Source: Pelargonium x hortorum
Lineage: Eukaryota; Streptophyta; Magnoliopsida; Geraniales; Geraniaceae
NCBI GenBank assembly: GCA_036897525.1
Contig: JAYMTJ010000033.1
Span: 34,442-98,441 of the forward strand
Length of the DNA stretch: 64,000 nucleotides
Reading direction: 5' to 3'
The notes beneath the pieces were generated by a model. That model did no database searches. It worked only from the letters and a program-made list of their open reading frames with translations, and was not told where the DNA came from. Positions 24,806 to 38,600 of the stretch are shown here, piece after piece. Numbering within the stretch: position 1 is the first letter of the stretch; every line of letters starts with the position of its first letter. Both the position numbers and the translations under genes were made by a program.

Positions 24806-27800
24806 ACAAGTACTATAAAAAAAACTATAGAATACAAGACTTTTTCCTAGCTATAGTAACAAGAGTATAGCTGCTTTGATTAAGTACCAGGTATCCTCCT
24901 TAAGAAGACTGGTATAATAGTTCTCGCAGAAAGGTCTAGCACCATAGGGGCATAGGTATTGGGCCAGGGTATTCCGGGGAATATGAGTAAGCATTTTTTC
25001 AGGTCTAAGGTACTTTCCTCATTTAATGATAAGCACAAATTAAGACAAGAGGAATTTCTCCTTACAAGGTATTTAGTTCCTTTAACTTTAAGCAAGTTAA
25101 TCTCATTGATATTTGGTAAGTCTTTCTCATTTAAGGGAGTTGCTTTCATGCTTTTAGGTTAGGATCCTGAGATAATTCTAAAAACAAGGTTTCTGGGCTT
25201 TGAGGCAAGTTAAGTATGTATAGATTTTAGGAAATAAGAAATTCAGGTTCTGGGTATTTAAGAAAACGGTTTTTTAAGATAAGAGTCACAGAAGTTCACA
25301 ACAAGTCTTTAATTTAAGGTTCTGGTTTTCATTTTTCTAGATAGTCAATATTTTTGAGTGATACTGAGTACCTAAATTGGTAATATACTATACAGTAAGA
25401 ATTTATATAAACTTCAGAAGCCAAAACCAGTTATTCAATTCAATTACCCAAAACAAAATAGGTCTTATGATTTATTACACAAGCCCTCGCGAAATGCAAT
25501 TAACCCTGGAGAGTCCCTGTCCTTATCCAAAATATGGGAGTGACAAATGACGTATCTCTTAGAGGGTTCCTTATAAACAGATATACTCTAACTAAAAGTA
25601 ATAAAACTTCAGTAGTTTATACCTATGCGCTCATCAAAGTTTTGGTAGAAGTCCCCACAAAGTATAAAAAAGTAAAAGATGAGTAATAAACAGAAATTCC
25701 TTATCAGATAGAAAAGTCCAGTATCTTCGTCAATTGAAGTTTAGCTTTCATACCCCTTAATTAAGGAGCTGCTATTATTAGTTTGACAACAAACAAAAGC
25801 GGTGTATTATGGTATTCTTACTAAAATCCTATATTTATTTAACTTGAACCCATGGTATTTACTTGTATGTATTTTAGGAATTTTATAAGATACCGTCGAA
25901 GAATTAAGAATACAGGAGCTTTTACTAAACAATTGCACTTTTTTTCCGGGCCGAGAATATTTTTAAGCTCGTTTTATAGAGTCATTTTATTAGATTAAGC
26001 TTATTGAGGAGACCCATATGTAAGTGGTTTTGGTCCAGAAAACCCGTTCTAAAATAAAGCTATTTAGTACCCAAAATGAGTTGCTATTCCCGCTTCTGCC
26101 TAGGAAAAGCGATACCCCTGTTATACGTGCAAGGAGTTTTCGAAACGTACCGTCACTCGAGAAAGGAAAATAAGTAAACGGAAATCTAATTTATCAATCT
26201 GATTATCGGATTTATTAAAAAGTAGCACCTATAGCCTAACCCTTTCTTGTTATATGAAACTGGATTGTATGGGCATGTAAGTAGTACTAAGTCACGGGGT
26301 TTTGCTGCGAAGGCATATTCCACTCTAAATCTAAGTAGAACGTTAAGAACCTTAACTCAACCAAATTTCGAATTCCGGTAAGAGAAATTTCTAGGAACTC
26401 TATTCGCATTAGTAAGGAAACCTTCAGGGGCATCTAATTCAAAACAAGAAAAAAATCCTTTCAGACGTAGCTAGTTTTTTATAAGGAGTCCCCAAAAAAA
26501 GGGGTTCATTAAAATGAAAAAGGACTTTCATATGATTAAAACTAAAAGGTGGATCCCTACAATCTCAGACCTTGATGAGCCATTCTTTAATCGACTAGTT
26601 TGTTTGAGTTCGTACCTCTTTTTGTGAATTGCTATTTCTAAAAAGAGCTGCAAAGAAAGGCCCTAATACAGAAAAAACTTAAGTATAATAAGAGAATCCT
26701 ACGATGCTAGGCAGAGCTAAAAATTTAATAAATGCCTCGAGATTGGAGAAGAGTTTTATTAAAAATAAAAGAAAGAATATAGGGGCACACTTGTGAGTGA
26801 AATACTGCGTGCGAAACTCCTACAACATTCTGGGATTCTAATAAAAAGATAACTACACATAGACCAAAACCTTTATTGGTTTTTTTTTTACAAAGACTTT
26901 TCTGCCCTAGCCACTACTTAATGAATCTCGAGTATGTAATGCCTAAGTTACAAGGTCTCACAGTAAATCGTTTTACATGCTATTAAGCTCTTTTCAATAT
27001 TTATAAATATGCATTTCTGGTATAAGATGGGCTTTAGGTGCAAAGGAATTCCTTACTGACAAGCGAACCCGGGGAATCCAAGGTAGAAGTAACCTTCTTG
27101 AAAAAAGACTATTACAAACAAAAGCCGCTAAGTATAGCCCAAATCTCTGTTTTAATTTCATAATTGGAAGAAAGAATCTCTTTATTTGTGTACAAGCCTG
27201 CAATACTAGAATCACTAATTAAATAGAGAAATCTTAAAAGAAAATGTATCTAATCTTTATTATCATATTTCCTACTCAAAACGAATAGAAACCACCTTGC
27301 ACTTGCAAGAACAGGATACATAATACTAGCACTTATATTAAAGAACTCTTCTACAAGGATCATTGGATTTTAACCACCGGCAGCTCCGTAAATTAATACG
27401 TGTTGTAGTTTCACTGAAATATAAAGTTCCTCAATAAGATTCGGCTGTTGCTCCGTTAGGTACAGATTTTTTTAATATTAAAAATAGAATATTGAAAGAT
27501 TTCATAAATAGGACAAAGTTGTGAGTATGAGTATTGGTATTTTATTAACAAAAACTTTCTGGCGGTTGCGGTAAGTTCTTCTCAGGTGTATCCATTCTCG
27601 ATAATAGTAACTAATCATTTAAGACCTATTATACGACTATCCTTTGTAACTAGTCAAGTCAAAATGAGTTTGACCCTTTCATACCGGTTAGAGGAGATAA
27701 AAGTTTATACATGAACTCCTTATTGATAAGTCACGGAGTCTTGCAGCGATAAATAAATAAATAAACAAGGGTAGCTTAGTTACTTCTTGAATTAGCACAT

Positions 27801-30800
27801 TAATAAGTTTGGGTGTGAAACAAATCTAGACCCGTGTATGTAATTTAGGGATCTATCAGAAAAGATATCAGCATAAACTTAGTTTTGCTTTATTTTAGGA
27901 TAGGAATGCAAACCGGCAGGGTAGATTTGAATTTCCAGGACACATTAATGCTTGTTCAACCACAAATTGCGTCTCCTCACCTCAGCAAATTTCGAGTTTA
28001 TTCATTAGTCCCCAAAAAACTTATTCTCCTAGATAATGAACTTCTATTTGAAAGTCCTTTAGTTTTTTTAACTAGTAGATGTTAGGGATTGTACTTTTTC
28101 TGGATTGCTTTAGGTATTTTTACCCTTTAGTAGGTTCCTCGACTATGGATAGATTGCCCTTTTTCTTTTCGTCTTACATTGTATTGTACTCTTTAAATTT
28201 GCAAAAAAAGCTCGGTAAATTTTTAACTAGGTTATGCATGCAAACTCATGTTATAGCGAAAAATTAGGGGCATACAAAAGGTTTCAATTATGGGTGTCTT
28301 CTTCTAGAAAGGTGGGGTAAATAGTAGGGGGATCCTTTTCGATCTAGTAGTCTCATAAGAAATAAATGTCTTTTTTTAGTTACAGTACTTAGGGGGGGGT
28401 CTTGCCGTGAGAACCCTTTCAAACAAATGGATCCACATCTATTAGAACCCTTCTTGTATATGTATATCCAGCTATGAAAAAACTACTAGTTATATCCCGA
28501 AACAGGGACTCTCTAGCTTAGAAATATTTTGAGTATTAAAAACTTAGTTACAGTAGGAGCGTACTCCCTTAAACTTAGAGATTCGAGATAAGGCTGGAAA
28601 CACCTAAACAAAAGTAAAATTTAAGCTTTATTTTATATTGTAATTGTGAACTATAGAAAAGAAAAGGATTCCTTAGGGAACTTGGAACTAGCTCCAATAA
28701 ATACACTTTTATTTTAGAATCTTTCTATAGTAGAAATGGGATGTCTCTCTATTAGGTAGAAAAGTTGTCAATAATTTCAATCAAAGAGTACAATTTTGCC
28801 TTGAAAACGGAGGGAATTGCGTGAATATGAGGGTTCCATGCATTAGTGTTTCAGAACTGGCTTCTATTTCGGCTGGCAAAAGAGGGGTTACCGCCCTTTC
28901 TACCTTTGCTTTTGGGAATAGCATGTCTTAAGAAGTTGTATAATGTCAAAATCCAAAGATAAAAGCGTTTTCCAGGGGACTTCCGCGAAATGTGTACTTG
29001 AGCTGGGTTGGTCTTTTTGTATGCGTTGTAAGAGGCAAAATGATCGTAGAGGATTGAGTCTTATAGGACTAGGAAAATCCAAGGAAATTTCTATACTGCT
29101 AAAAGTTTATATACGTTGGGGTTAAATCGGTAGAAAATCTAAGTTCCCTTCTTATCGCTAAACTAATAGGGAAAAAAACTCCGTACTTTATCCTATTCTG
29201 AACCCCCATACCTATCTCCCAGAGCTACCTACCTTTCAAAATTGACGAATCAAAGGGGGTAAAACTCCTATCTCCTTTTACTTTAGAACTTTCTTGACAA
29301 ATTAACTCTAAAGGGAGCTTCAGAAACGAGCTTTTGTGCAGTTTAAGTTCTGTACAATGCAGAAATCCGAACGGTAAAGGTAAAAAAGGAAATAAAGGTA
29401 TTAAATAGAGTTTATTTGATTAAGAGCTTACTTATCTTTAGTAAGTATGTGCTGCTAAAAAAAAGATTCACGCGGGTTGTTTCTTGCTATTGCTTTGGCC
29501 TCCCTTCCCTGTTCAATTCTGGATAAATTGAAATAAAGAAAAAACTGGAATATAATATAGATTTTCCTGACCTTGAATTTAAGCCTTTATGATATGAGGG
29601 GGTCTTTTCCAAACTTACTGAGGCAGTTCCAGGTAACCCAAAGTTTTTTCTTCCTCTAGAATTAATCCATTATAGGTAGTGTTAAGCCAACTTAAACTCA
29701 TTTTTTCTTTGGTGGGGCTTCTTTAGACAGGAATACGAATCTCCAAACAAAAGGAGTTTAAATACTTAAAGGGATTCCCGGAGTTTTCTAAATTCAACTT
29801 TAAGTCCAGATATTTTCTTTTTTAGGGATTAACTTTAGTACTTGCTCTGGGAATTTTCAAATTCTATATTATATCCAAGGTTTACGACGGGGTGCTCTAA
29901 AGAAATTCCCTCCTTATTTTTTAGTGTATGGTATTGGGAGATTTATCTTAATTATTTACTACAGTACCCCGCAATAAAGGGGGTTTCCGCTCGAGTAGGC
30001 CCTATAATTATGACCCCCGGTATGGATGTTGGGAGGCTTGCTCTTGAGTTCATATTAAGTTTCAACTTTGTACGCACCATAGGATGCTTATAACCATTTA
30101 TAGAGATCCCTTTTTAATTAAGTTTATTATACCTACAACCCGCAATTTTAAACAGTACGAGTCCTTCCCGTTGAAATAAATGTGCTAGAGGGGTCCCACG
30201 AAAGGGTTTTAAAGGCTTTCCTTAGCTTCACAACCTGCCTGATATTATACAGAGTTTAAAGTTCCCCCTGGAGAAGAGGACTTATTAACAATAAAGTTTT
30301 GACCGGTATATACTCTAATGTTCTTACAACTTCTACTCAGGTCATAAGACCCCGCTTAAAGTTAGAGATAAAACGTACGCTTAAGTGGCATTCTTTCTTT
30401 CTTGTAAAAGCATAACTGAACGAGGCGCTAAGGACGCTTATGAATATTATAACAGGTTTTTTTAATACAAAAAAAAAGCAACTGTTTGTTTTTTCGCGAA
30501 GGAGTCTTAATCTTTCAGAAAGGGCAACCCCTACTACGACTACTAAGTGTTTAAAGGAAAAAAACTTGTGTGCCTAGAGTCCCTGAATCCAACCAAAAAG
30601 CATGTCTTGAAGTTGGGTAAATAATAGTAGGGTAGGGTGCTCCTATATTTTCATTTTAGAGTAATCCCTTGATGGAATAGGCGGGTACCCTTTTTTTAAC
30701 GAAATTAGAAGTAAACCTAAAAGAAATTTTAAGGAGATCCGTCTAAAAAAATTCTACAGTATAATAGAATATAATACAGGAGTTTTACAAAGAATAGATA

Positions 30801-32150
30801 AATACCGAATTACAATGTGCCCCACTTCACTTCCTTCGGCGAATAGATACTACGAAAAGTATAATTCGGAAGTTAAGCCAATACAACTAAGGAGGGTTTT
30901 TAGGTGCATCCTATAAAATTTACACGAAGTTCTCATTTTCTTTTTATGAAGGCATTGAAAAGTACTCTACTCTAACTGAACCAAAATAATAGAAATAAGA
31001 AGGATCCTTGTAGACAGGACAAGAACAACTAGAGAAACCTCCTATGGATCTATCTGAACTTTCATTTATCGGAATCCGTATCATAAAATCAAGTAATTTG
31101 TTACTTAAGGCCGAAGTAACCTCATAGCCAGAGGGGCCTTAAATCTCACGCATTTGTCTCTAAAGACAATGGGTAAATATCAAAATATCTACTTCTTGCA
31201 TAATCCGAAAGTCTCAAATATCCCACCACTATATCATATCTCCTGATCTAAGTCAAGGAATTCAAAAAAGTTTTTGGAGGTATCTTATACTTTGCCCTGT
31301 CTTGTAGGGATTCCTATTCCTTTTAGTCTCGAATCTAAGTGATTTTTTATAGTGTACTGTCGACTTTCTTATGCTGTAAGACCCAAATTTGATTCGCAAG
31401 CTCTCACTTGGACTCACCGTATAAGATAAAGATATGCTGGATGTTTTTTTTGTCTTGAGAATAGGAAGTCTCCCTTTCTTTTTGTACCCTCGGGGGAGAG
31501 GTTTAGGGCTGTTTGATTTGTATTCCCGTTCTATTCTAGGGTTTTCTACTTCTTTATTTTATCGAATTTCTTATTATAATTAATTATAAGTAGGTCTGTT
31601 TATAAAGTTGTCTAAGTCGATCGAGGTAGGATATTAAGCTCAAGTAAATGTCCTTCTTTTATGTAAAGAAATAAGAGATACCTGTACTCTTTGCAGCCAG
31701 TTCTTTGAGTAATTGACTTGTATATGCTGGTATAAAGTACTCCGAGAACAGAATTCATATAAGTATCCCTTAACCCTTAAAGCTGGGGAAAAACCCGAAG
31801 AAGTAATTCAATTTTGTCAAAATGTCCTTTTTCATATGTGATAACCTCCTCTCAGAAAGAGAAAAAGTCCAGGTCTATAAGTCAACAGCGTAGCGAAGGC
31901 AATGTTCAAAAGGGGAGGTTCCTGTTTATAAGAATTTTTCTTTTTTAGGATACAACTTTATTTGTAAGAAACTCCTACACTAATTTAGCAAGAGGGAAAA
32001 AGGGCCAAGAAGTTTTTTTTAGTGGGCTGTAGTTATCAAAACAAAAAAAAAATGAGATAAGGTTTTTTTTAATTTAAGGATCCTTTTTATTATACCTACT
32101 GATAAGAGTTAACCAATGCTGCATAGCTCGAATCCGCCATTATATAAGTA

Positions 32151-32193
32151 TATCTCCTCCGTAACGATAAAAGCATAGCACATGAGGAATTCC
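32151..32193 (+). repeat. Dispersed ~43-bp repeat, copy 2
   Basis: Shares with copy 1 the words CGATAAA, GCATAG, ACAT and AGGAAT in the same order and nearly the same spacing, and shares CATGAGGAAT with copy 3. After that it diverges into CCCCCTTAAG. Confidence 0.55.
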
Positions 32194-33239
32194 CCCTTAA
32201 GTAATACGCGCTATCTATTACTATAATAACTCTAATACTAATATAAAGACTAATAGCAACAAGCTTAAGTGGTAGTGGTACAAGCAACATAAACTAAATC
32301 ATGACCGTATAAGTCTCTCTACTTTAACTACTATAGAGAAGTCTCTAAGGCTTATTAGGTAAAAGAATTTCTTTTAATATAGGTATAGGAAATCCTATGT
32401 TTTCGGAGTCAAATGTAATAATTTTTTCAAACCTTAAAGGGCATGCTTACTTGCGGCGCGTGGAAATATTTACCAAATATTTATCTTTTAAATCGATTTA
32501 ATGGGATAGGTAACCTGGGAAACTTTTCAAGTCCTTTTTATAAAGTCTTTCTAATCTTAAACTTTTCTAGAACTTTGTAGTTCTGGTGTTGTAATTTATC
32601 CTTGTTCTGCCATCTTTAGAGTATCCTGAATAAATGAAATAGAAGTATAAAGCATAGAAAGCATAGTAAATCTCACGTAAAATGAGATGTATCATAACAT
32701 AAGGAAGGGCAACCCGAACTAGCAATAAAAGAATATTATGGACAAACTTAGGTAGTAATTTAGGCACTGTTTAGTTATTCCTACTTATTCTGGCAGGCAG
32801 GCTGGCAATCCTATAAGTATACTTTTCTATTTTAACAATAAGATATGGTTCTCGTATGAGTCTCTCTTCTCCAACTAGTGCTCCTTCTTTGAAGTCCTCT
32901 AAGTCTCAAATCCTAAATAAGCCCTGAAAGTAAAGAATTCAAGAGTAAGTCAGTCAATTTTCAATTTTTAGCTTTAAATTAAAGAAGGTATTGAAGATAA
33001 ACAGAATATAGAGAATCCTTTATTTGTACTTGTATTCCAGTGTAACTTATACTCCTGACTAAAGGTGGTCAACTCTAAATAATAAGAATAAGGAATCTCC
33101 AACTACAAACACAACTTCTTAGTTTTAGAACTCTCTAAATGGTATTCCGGTCTTGCTCTTTCTAACTCAAAATCCACTTATTCGTGATAGCCGGTAAAGT
33201 GAAATAATGCTAATGCCAGTTAAACTAGTCTATAGGTGA

Positions 33240-33420
33240 ACAGTCGAACGCAGTAGTTAATGAAAGTTGTTGCTCAGTGAAAGCTAGGCAATTGTTGAGA
33301 GTTTAGTCTAAGCTAGTGCAAGTGAAAGCTGTGCTGTATTGCAAGGAAGTCTGTAAAGCAGTAGCTAAAAGAAGCTGATAGCTAGTGAAGGCTAGTGAAA
33401 TCCAACTCGAATGCAAGCTT
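33240..33420 (+). repeat. Cluster of degenerate AGTGAAAGCTAG words
   Basis: Related words recur: CAGTGAAAGCTAGG (33275-33288), AAGTGAAAGCTG (33320-33331) and GCTAGTGAAGGCTAGTGAAA (33381-33400), with ATGAAAGTTG at 33260. Spacing is irregular, so this is a degenerate cluster and not a clean tandem array. Confidence 0.4.
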
Positions 33421-34117
33421 TGTTTGCTGTACCAATTGCTGCTAAACCTTACCTTACCCTCTCTAAATTTGGGATAGCAAAGGAGTCAATAAATCCACTC
33501 TTTGGAGTGTAACCAGGGACCTATTTTCTTGTCTAAGAATGAAAAAAGTTCTAGCTATCGAAAAGCCTGGGGAAAGCTCTGTATTGAACCGAACTCTAAA
33601 TCCTATTGTTTTTTAGTTTTATAACTCTCTAAGAGCTCTCATAGGAGTAATTTCCTAACTTGTCTGCCCACTTGCGGTATTCTAATGTACTATTAACCAC
33701 GGGCTCTTTACACAGTCCCTGAAATAGATAGATCTTAGCCGGTGTAGCCCTTAAGGTTGCCAATGAAAGGAATAATTTAGATAAAACTTTAGTACTATTC
33801 TATTTCTTTGTATTCAGAAAATCTTATAGATTTGTTAGGAGCTCTTCTTATCTTAGTATTTCTTCCTTCACTTCAAACTCTAAAGAACAGATTCCCTTTG
33901 TAAAGCTAGGCAAGAGCTTGTCTCTTGTGAATGAGGTAATCCGATAATTCTGTCTAGCAGGATAGCTGGTGAGTCTAATAAAACAGATGCTGATTCTATT
34001 TTCTTTTGAGAGAGGATTAATAGTCTTAATTCAGCTAAGGAGTTCCAGATTGTATTCTTTCTTTGCCTTGAGTTGTTTACCCAGGATTTTGTAAGGAAGT
34101 TGACATTGCAGATAATT

Positions 34118-34131
34118 GATAACAGATAATT
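34118..34131 (+). repeat. GATAACAGATAATT word, copy 1
   Basis: Exact 14-base match to 49097-49110. Its CAGATAATT half also occurs immediately upstream at 34109-34117. A single 14-mer match is at chance level for a 64-kb A/T-rich sequence; it is listed because both copies fall in the islands of different style. Confidence 0.3.
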
Positions 34132-34253
34132 CTATTCTTGGTCTTGAGATTCCTAACTACAAATCCTCCCTTTAGTTTTGTTCTAATTAGTTTGAGTTCT
34201 TTAAGAGCTTCCTAAGCCGAACTCTAATATCCTATCCTATCCACCTGTTCTAT

Positions 34254-34302
34254 GGAACCAGTCATCTCCTTAGTTATGATAGAGATACAATAGAGGACTC
34301 TC
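34254..34302 (+). repeat. Dispersed repeat, copy 1 (pairs with 61863-61910)
   Basis: The first 19 bases, GGAACCAGTCATCTCCTTA, are identical to 61863-61881. After a small length difference the words GAGATACA and GACTCTC follow in the same order in both copies. A 19-base identity is unlikely by chance in this window, so common origin is likely. Confidence 0.65.
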
Positions 34303-34390
34303 TGAAACCTGTTTTAGCACCTTTAACCTACAAACACAAACTAATAATCCTCTAAATGTCAGCTATAACCACTTGCATTGAAACCAAACT

Positions 34391-34405
34391 CATTCCATTC
34401 CATTC
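34391..34405 (+). repeat. CATTC pentamer run
   Basis: Three exact CATTC units in a row. A simple-sequence tract inside the 32.8-35.6 kb island. Confidence 0.6.
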
Positions 34406-35600
34406 CGGTAAATTGAGGGTTTTATGGTCAACCAATCGATACTGGTAACGGTCTTATGCTTATGATGGATCCGCCCTTTGGTTAGTGCTTTACCAAGGTA
34501 CACTTTCTCGATATCCTAACCTGTCAGTTCTTTTGCTTTGAACCTAACTCTAAATATCCCCTCTAAGAAGTCTCTCTTAATACTCTATCTAAGTCCTAAG
34601 AAACCAGGTATAGTTCTAAGAGTTATAGCGCTTCTAAAGATTCTATAACTCTCAAGTAAAGAGTGACTTCTTATCTTCTTCACTTTATTTATTGTGAGTG
34701 CTTTCCAGTATCTCTAGCTAGGTCCCTTTGACCATCCCTTCCTTGGGATTTCTTTATCTCGGTAGTCTGTAGTCTATTTGTCGATGGCATTATTCTATTT
34801 ATTTAGTCTTTGGGATTGGAAGGCTAGCTAGCCTTACCTATTGAGTTGATGGGATTACATTTCTATTTTCCGAGGGAGATTGAGGCTTGATAGAAAGATA
34901 AGTAGATGATGGTATGTATAGCACGTGGTTAGTTGGAGTTGAAAGTACAATTGGGTGTCTACGTAGTTATACCAACCAATGGGGGCACTGCTATAGAATT
35001 TACACTATGTATATTCGGATATGCTGCACGAGGTCAATAGGGGCACCAGAGGAAGGTTAATGCTAGATCTAGATAGTGTATTGAATATTCTACACTACAT
35101 ACGTTATAGCACGCATTTCTTTTATTCTTATTTGCTTTCATATTCCCAGCTTTCTTTAGAGATAAAGGTCTCCTAGGAGCCTCTCTTAATACCAGCGAAA
35201 CTCTTCTGCTGTATCTTGTTTCTTCTCGCCCGAACTCGCTATCTTATGAACTATATAACCACCCCCAGAGCACCCGCCCTACGTGGCGTCGCTTATTTTT
35301 ATAGTATCTACTACCCCAAAAGCCTATTGCTATTGTATTCCCTATCTCGTAAGGAGCTATATTACCCGCCGGATCTATACACCTATTCTTTTAGGGAGTA
35401 TGGTAGATGTAGTCAGTTTTATATGTATAGTATTCGTCTTTATATTCTACGAAGAAAGAGTCTTAGATAGTACTGGCTGTTCTACTACCTCTTATTCTTT
35501 ATAGCTATCTATACTTGTCCTATAAGCTATACACCTTACTCTTACCTGGGCTGTCCTATGACTCTTTTGACTTTAAAATAGGCTAAAGAAGTAGGGAATC

Positions 35601-38600
35601 AACCCCATTTAGTTATCAGTAAAAAGCCCCAATATATCTAAGGTTTTGCGGAGAGAAGAGAATAGAAACCTTAATTTTAATAAGGCGAGCAGTACCTAAA
35701 CGCCACTCACCTGTTTGTTGTGCTAGAAAAGCTAACCTATGAAGTACAAAGTCCCTTTTTTGTTGTATCCCTTAAGCAACCACCCCTTTCATTTTAAGAA
35801 TTGAGAACAGTTTACTGGGGTTTTAGTTTATATAAATTCTTTCCTTTAGTTTTGTATTACCTTGTTGTTATAGATTAAAAAAATAAGTACTAACTTCTTA
35901 AACAAGTACGAAAGCTTTCCTTTTATTGACTTTCTATTTATGGAAGCTAAGAGTATTTCCTTAGTTAATAGCAAAGCAAAAGGAGAATACTTTATATAAC
36001 ATATATAAGACTAAAATTTTCTGTAGTAAGAGGAATTTCAAAGAAGTCCTTGTAGTGCTTTGGTAGCATATAACTTTGACCGGTACTCTAAATGGGATCT
36101 AGGCTAGCTTAATCTTGTTGACAGCTCCTTTAATAAACCCCCCAAAATCCCAAAGGCTTTAGTAGTTATTACTTATTACTTTAGATCCTCTCTAAACCTT
36201 AGAGATAATAGGTAAGTGTTCTACCTGACTTTAGGATAGCGAAGGCAGGGCCGAGTCAAATCGTTTTAGATAGTACCTACTTACATTATAGACACCCACT
36301 CTATTTTATAACTTGTATCTTATTTGTACCACTCTTCATAGCTCTGTCCCTCTTATTCATACCAGCACTTTTTCAACAAGAAAAGAAGTAATCCCTTGTA
36401 AACTTACCATATTAGACTTTACAAAATCCTATACACAATAGCCTAAATCAGAATGGTTGCCCACACAAAAAAAAAGAGAAATGACAGATATAAGTCTTGT
36501 ATCTTGCCTTAACATAAACTTTATCACTCTGCTTTTATAGATCTAGTAGGGAAGGCTTGGACTCCAACTAAAGATTTACATCTAGAATTAATATTTCAAT
36601 AATCAAATCTTGATTAAAAAAGCGAAAATAACTAGAAGTTACGCATTTGTGACACTTATAGTATTCTCGGTACAATAATTCTTTCTATTCTTTATTCTTT
36701 GTAAGGTCTTGCTTTAGAAAGCTTTCAACTCTCTTTCATATGACACAGGAATAGGTTTGCCTGAAAGAATTTAGTCGCTATCTCTTTTACAAGTAGCACA
36801 TTAGAAGATCTAGAATCCAGCAGTCCCCCAAGAATTTGGAAATCCAGATGGAAGATTACTATAAAGTAAAAAGACTTATCCAGAGCGCCTTAATTAATAT
36901 TCTCGTACCCGAGAAAACAAATTAAAAAGAGCCAAGCTTCTCAATTTCGAGTCTTATACTTGGTATAAAAAGATTCACTGAAATTCAACTTCAGTTTATT
37001 TTACGAATATCCCGGAATTTATTAGTTAACCTGGGTCCGTAGGATTGTCTACTTTTTTTGTGTTCCAGGGCTTTAGTAGAAGTTAAGAGGGCCAGAGCTT
37101 TTATTTTGCTTTCAAGTTTTATTTTTAGGTTCAGGATAGTTTAAGAAATAGAGTAAAGATTTTACGGAATATAAGGAAAGTATGTTTACATAGAGATTAA
37201 TGTATGTAGTATTAAGGTATATCCCTCTATATCGATAAGCTACGGAGAGCATGAGGAATATTCTTTAGAAAGAGTTACTTTCTTGTAGTACCTGTCGTAC
37301 CCCTAGCGAAGTAATTCTCTACCTGGGAAAGGTCATTAACAGATAGTTTTGTGTAAGAGACCCCTAGTATATCCTGTGAAAGAAAGGGGGCTCCTTAAAT
37401 ATTAGTTAGATATTAGGAATTAAAATAAAGAGGTATGAAACTATTTATTATTAATAGTTGAGGGAACTCACCGCTCTATGTGCTCAGAATTCAAAGGAAG
37501 GTTCCTGTAAGGCTTAATTCGTTAAATGTATTCCAGTCTTCTTATTTATTTGTATTCAGTATTGCAGGGATCAGATTTCTATTTTTCGAGAGTTCCCTTG
37601 TATTTTGGGATTAGGAACTCACACCACTCTCTGAATTTTGTATTCTTGGTTTGGGATGAAGAGCTTTATTCAGATGCTTGATATTCCTCTTTCTAAATTC
37701 CAGTGTTCAAGGAATTGCAGCTATTTAGGAAATCTTAGGTGGAGTACTTCTTTGCAAGGATAAATTAAGGATCTTCCTTAGTACAGATCCAGTAAAAATA
37801 CAAACTGTTAAAACAGCAGTATAACAAAAGAAAGGCTTCTATTAATTTAAAGAGCTTCTATAGAATCTTATCTTTTTATATGCTCTTGAGAAATAGTCAG
37901 TGAAACCGGGGTTTAGTGGGGCCTTTGTTAATTTACTGGAATCCCACGACTTTAGAGCACGTATTCCTTGCTCATAGGTTCAAGTAGCATTGAGACTTTT
38001 TTAGCCTAAGTTCTATTTACAAATGTAGAATAGCTTTCTAGTATACAGAAAATTCAATAATGTAATGTAATAAACCCACTGCTAAGCGCCTCGTGGCAGG
38101 GGTTGCGGATAATTAATTTATTTAGATCCATTTATCAGCAACCGCCATCTGTTAAACAAGTGCGTCATAAAAAAAACTTCCAGATAAGGTAATTTTTGAG
38201 TCGGGTAAATCCCAATGTATATTAAAGTCTTTCTCTTTCTACTAAAAGGCAATTTTGATAGACCTCGCTAACTTATGTTATACTAACCAGCTCAAATGAA
38301 AGATAGCCTTATAAAGAAAAAGAATTGCGTTCGGTAACAAGAAAAAATACCTGTGGATCTCGCTTTGTATACTTGAAAAAACTTCCCGCTCTCTCTAGTA
38401 TTATTAAATACTTCCAATAAACTGTTAAAATTAATATTAAGAATTTTGAACTAACGCGATGCGATAAAGTCGCTATCTATATATGACAAGAGCTATAGTA
38501 AATATATTCTAGTATCTCCTCGGGGAGGATTCGTTTTATTCGTCCAGGAAGCCTGCTTATTTGTGTTTTTTGATCACTAAGAGCTTTATGAATTCCTTAT

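Larger units (their letters stand above)
24391..32799. other. Non-coding A+T-rich spacer
   Basis: No gene recognised. Open frames on both strands near 24880-25162, 26994-27215, 27885-28267 and 29842-30093 are 60-90 codons long and match nothing I know. The first pair overlap each other on opposite strands, which argues against both. The stretch includes two copies of a three-copy dispersed repeat, a 20-bp perfect palindrome and numerous small G-then-C palindromes. Confidence 0.55.
32800..35600. other. Non-coding island of different sequence style
   Basis: This stretch has fewer small G-then-C palindromes and more words such as CTCTCTAA, AACTCTAA and GCTAG than its flanks. It contains a cluster of GTGAAAGCT-like words (33240-33420) and an exact 19-base match to 61863-61881. 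Two overlapping open frames at 35216-35504, in different frames of the same strand, are tyrosine-rich and unrecognised. No gene found. The island may be a separate insertion, but I cannot say from what source. Confidence 0.35.

Noticed and set aside
33897-34131. 14-base exact matches (TTTGTAAAGCTAGG, GATAACAGATAATT) taken alone as repeats
   Set aside because: In an A/T-rich 64-kb window several 14-base coincidences are expected; they are kept only as weak support beside the 19-base match.
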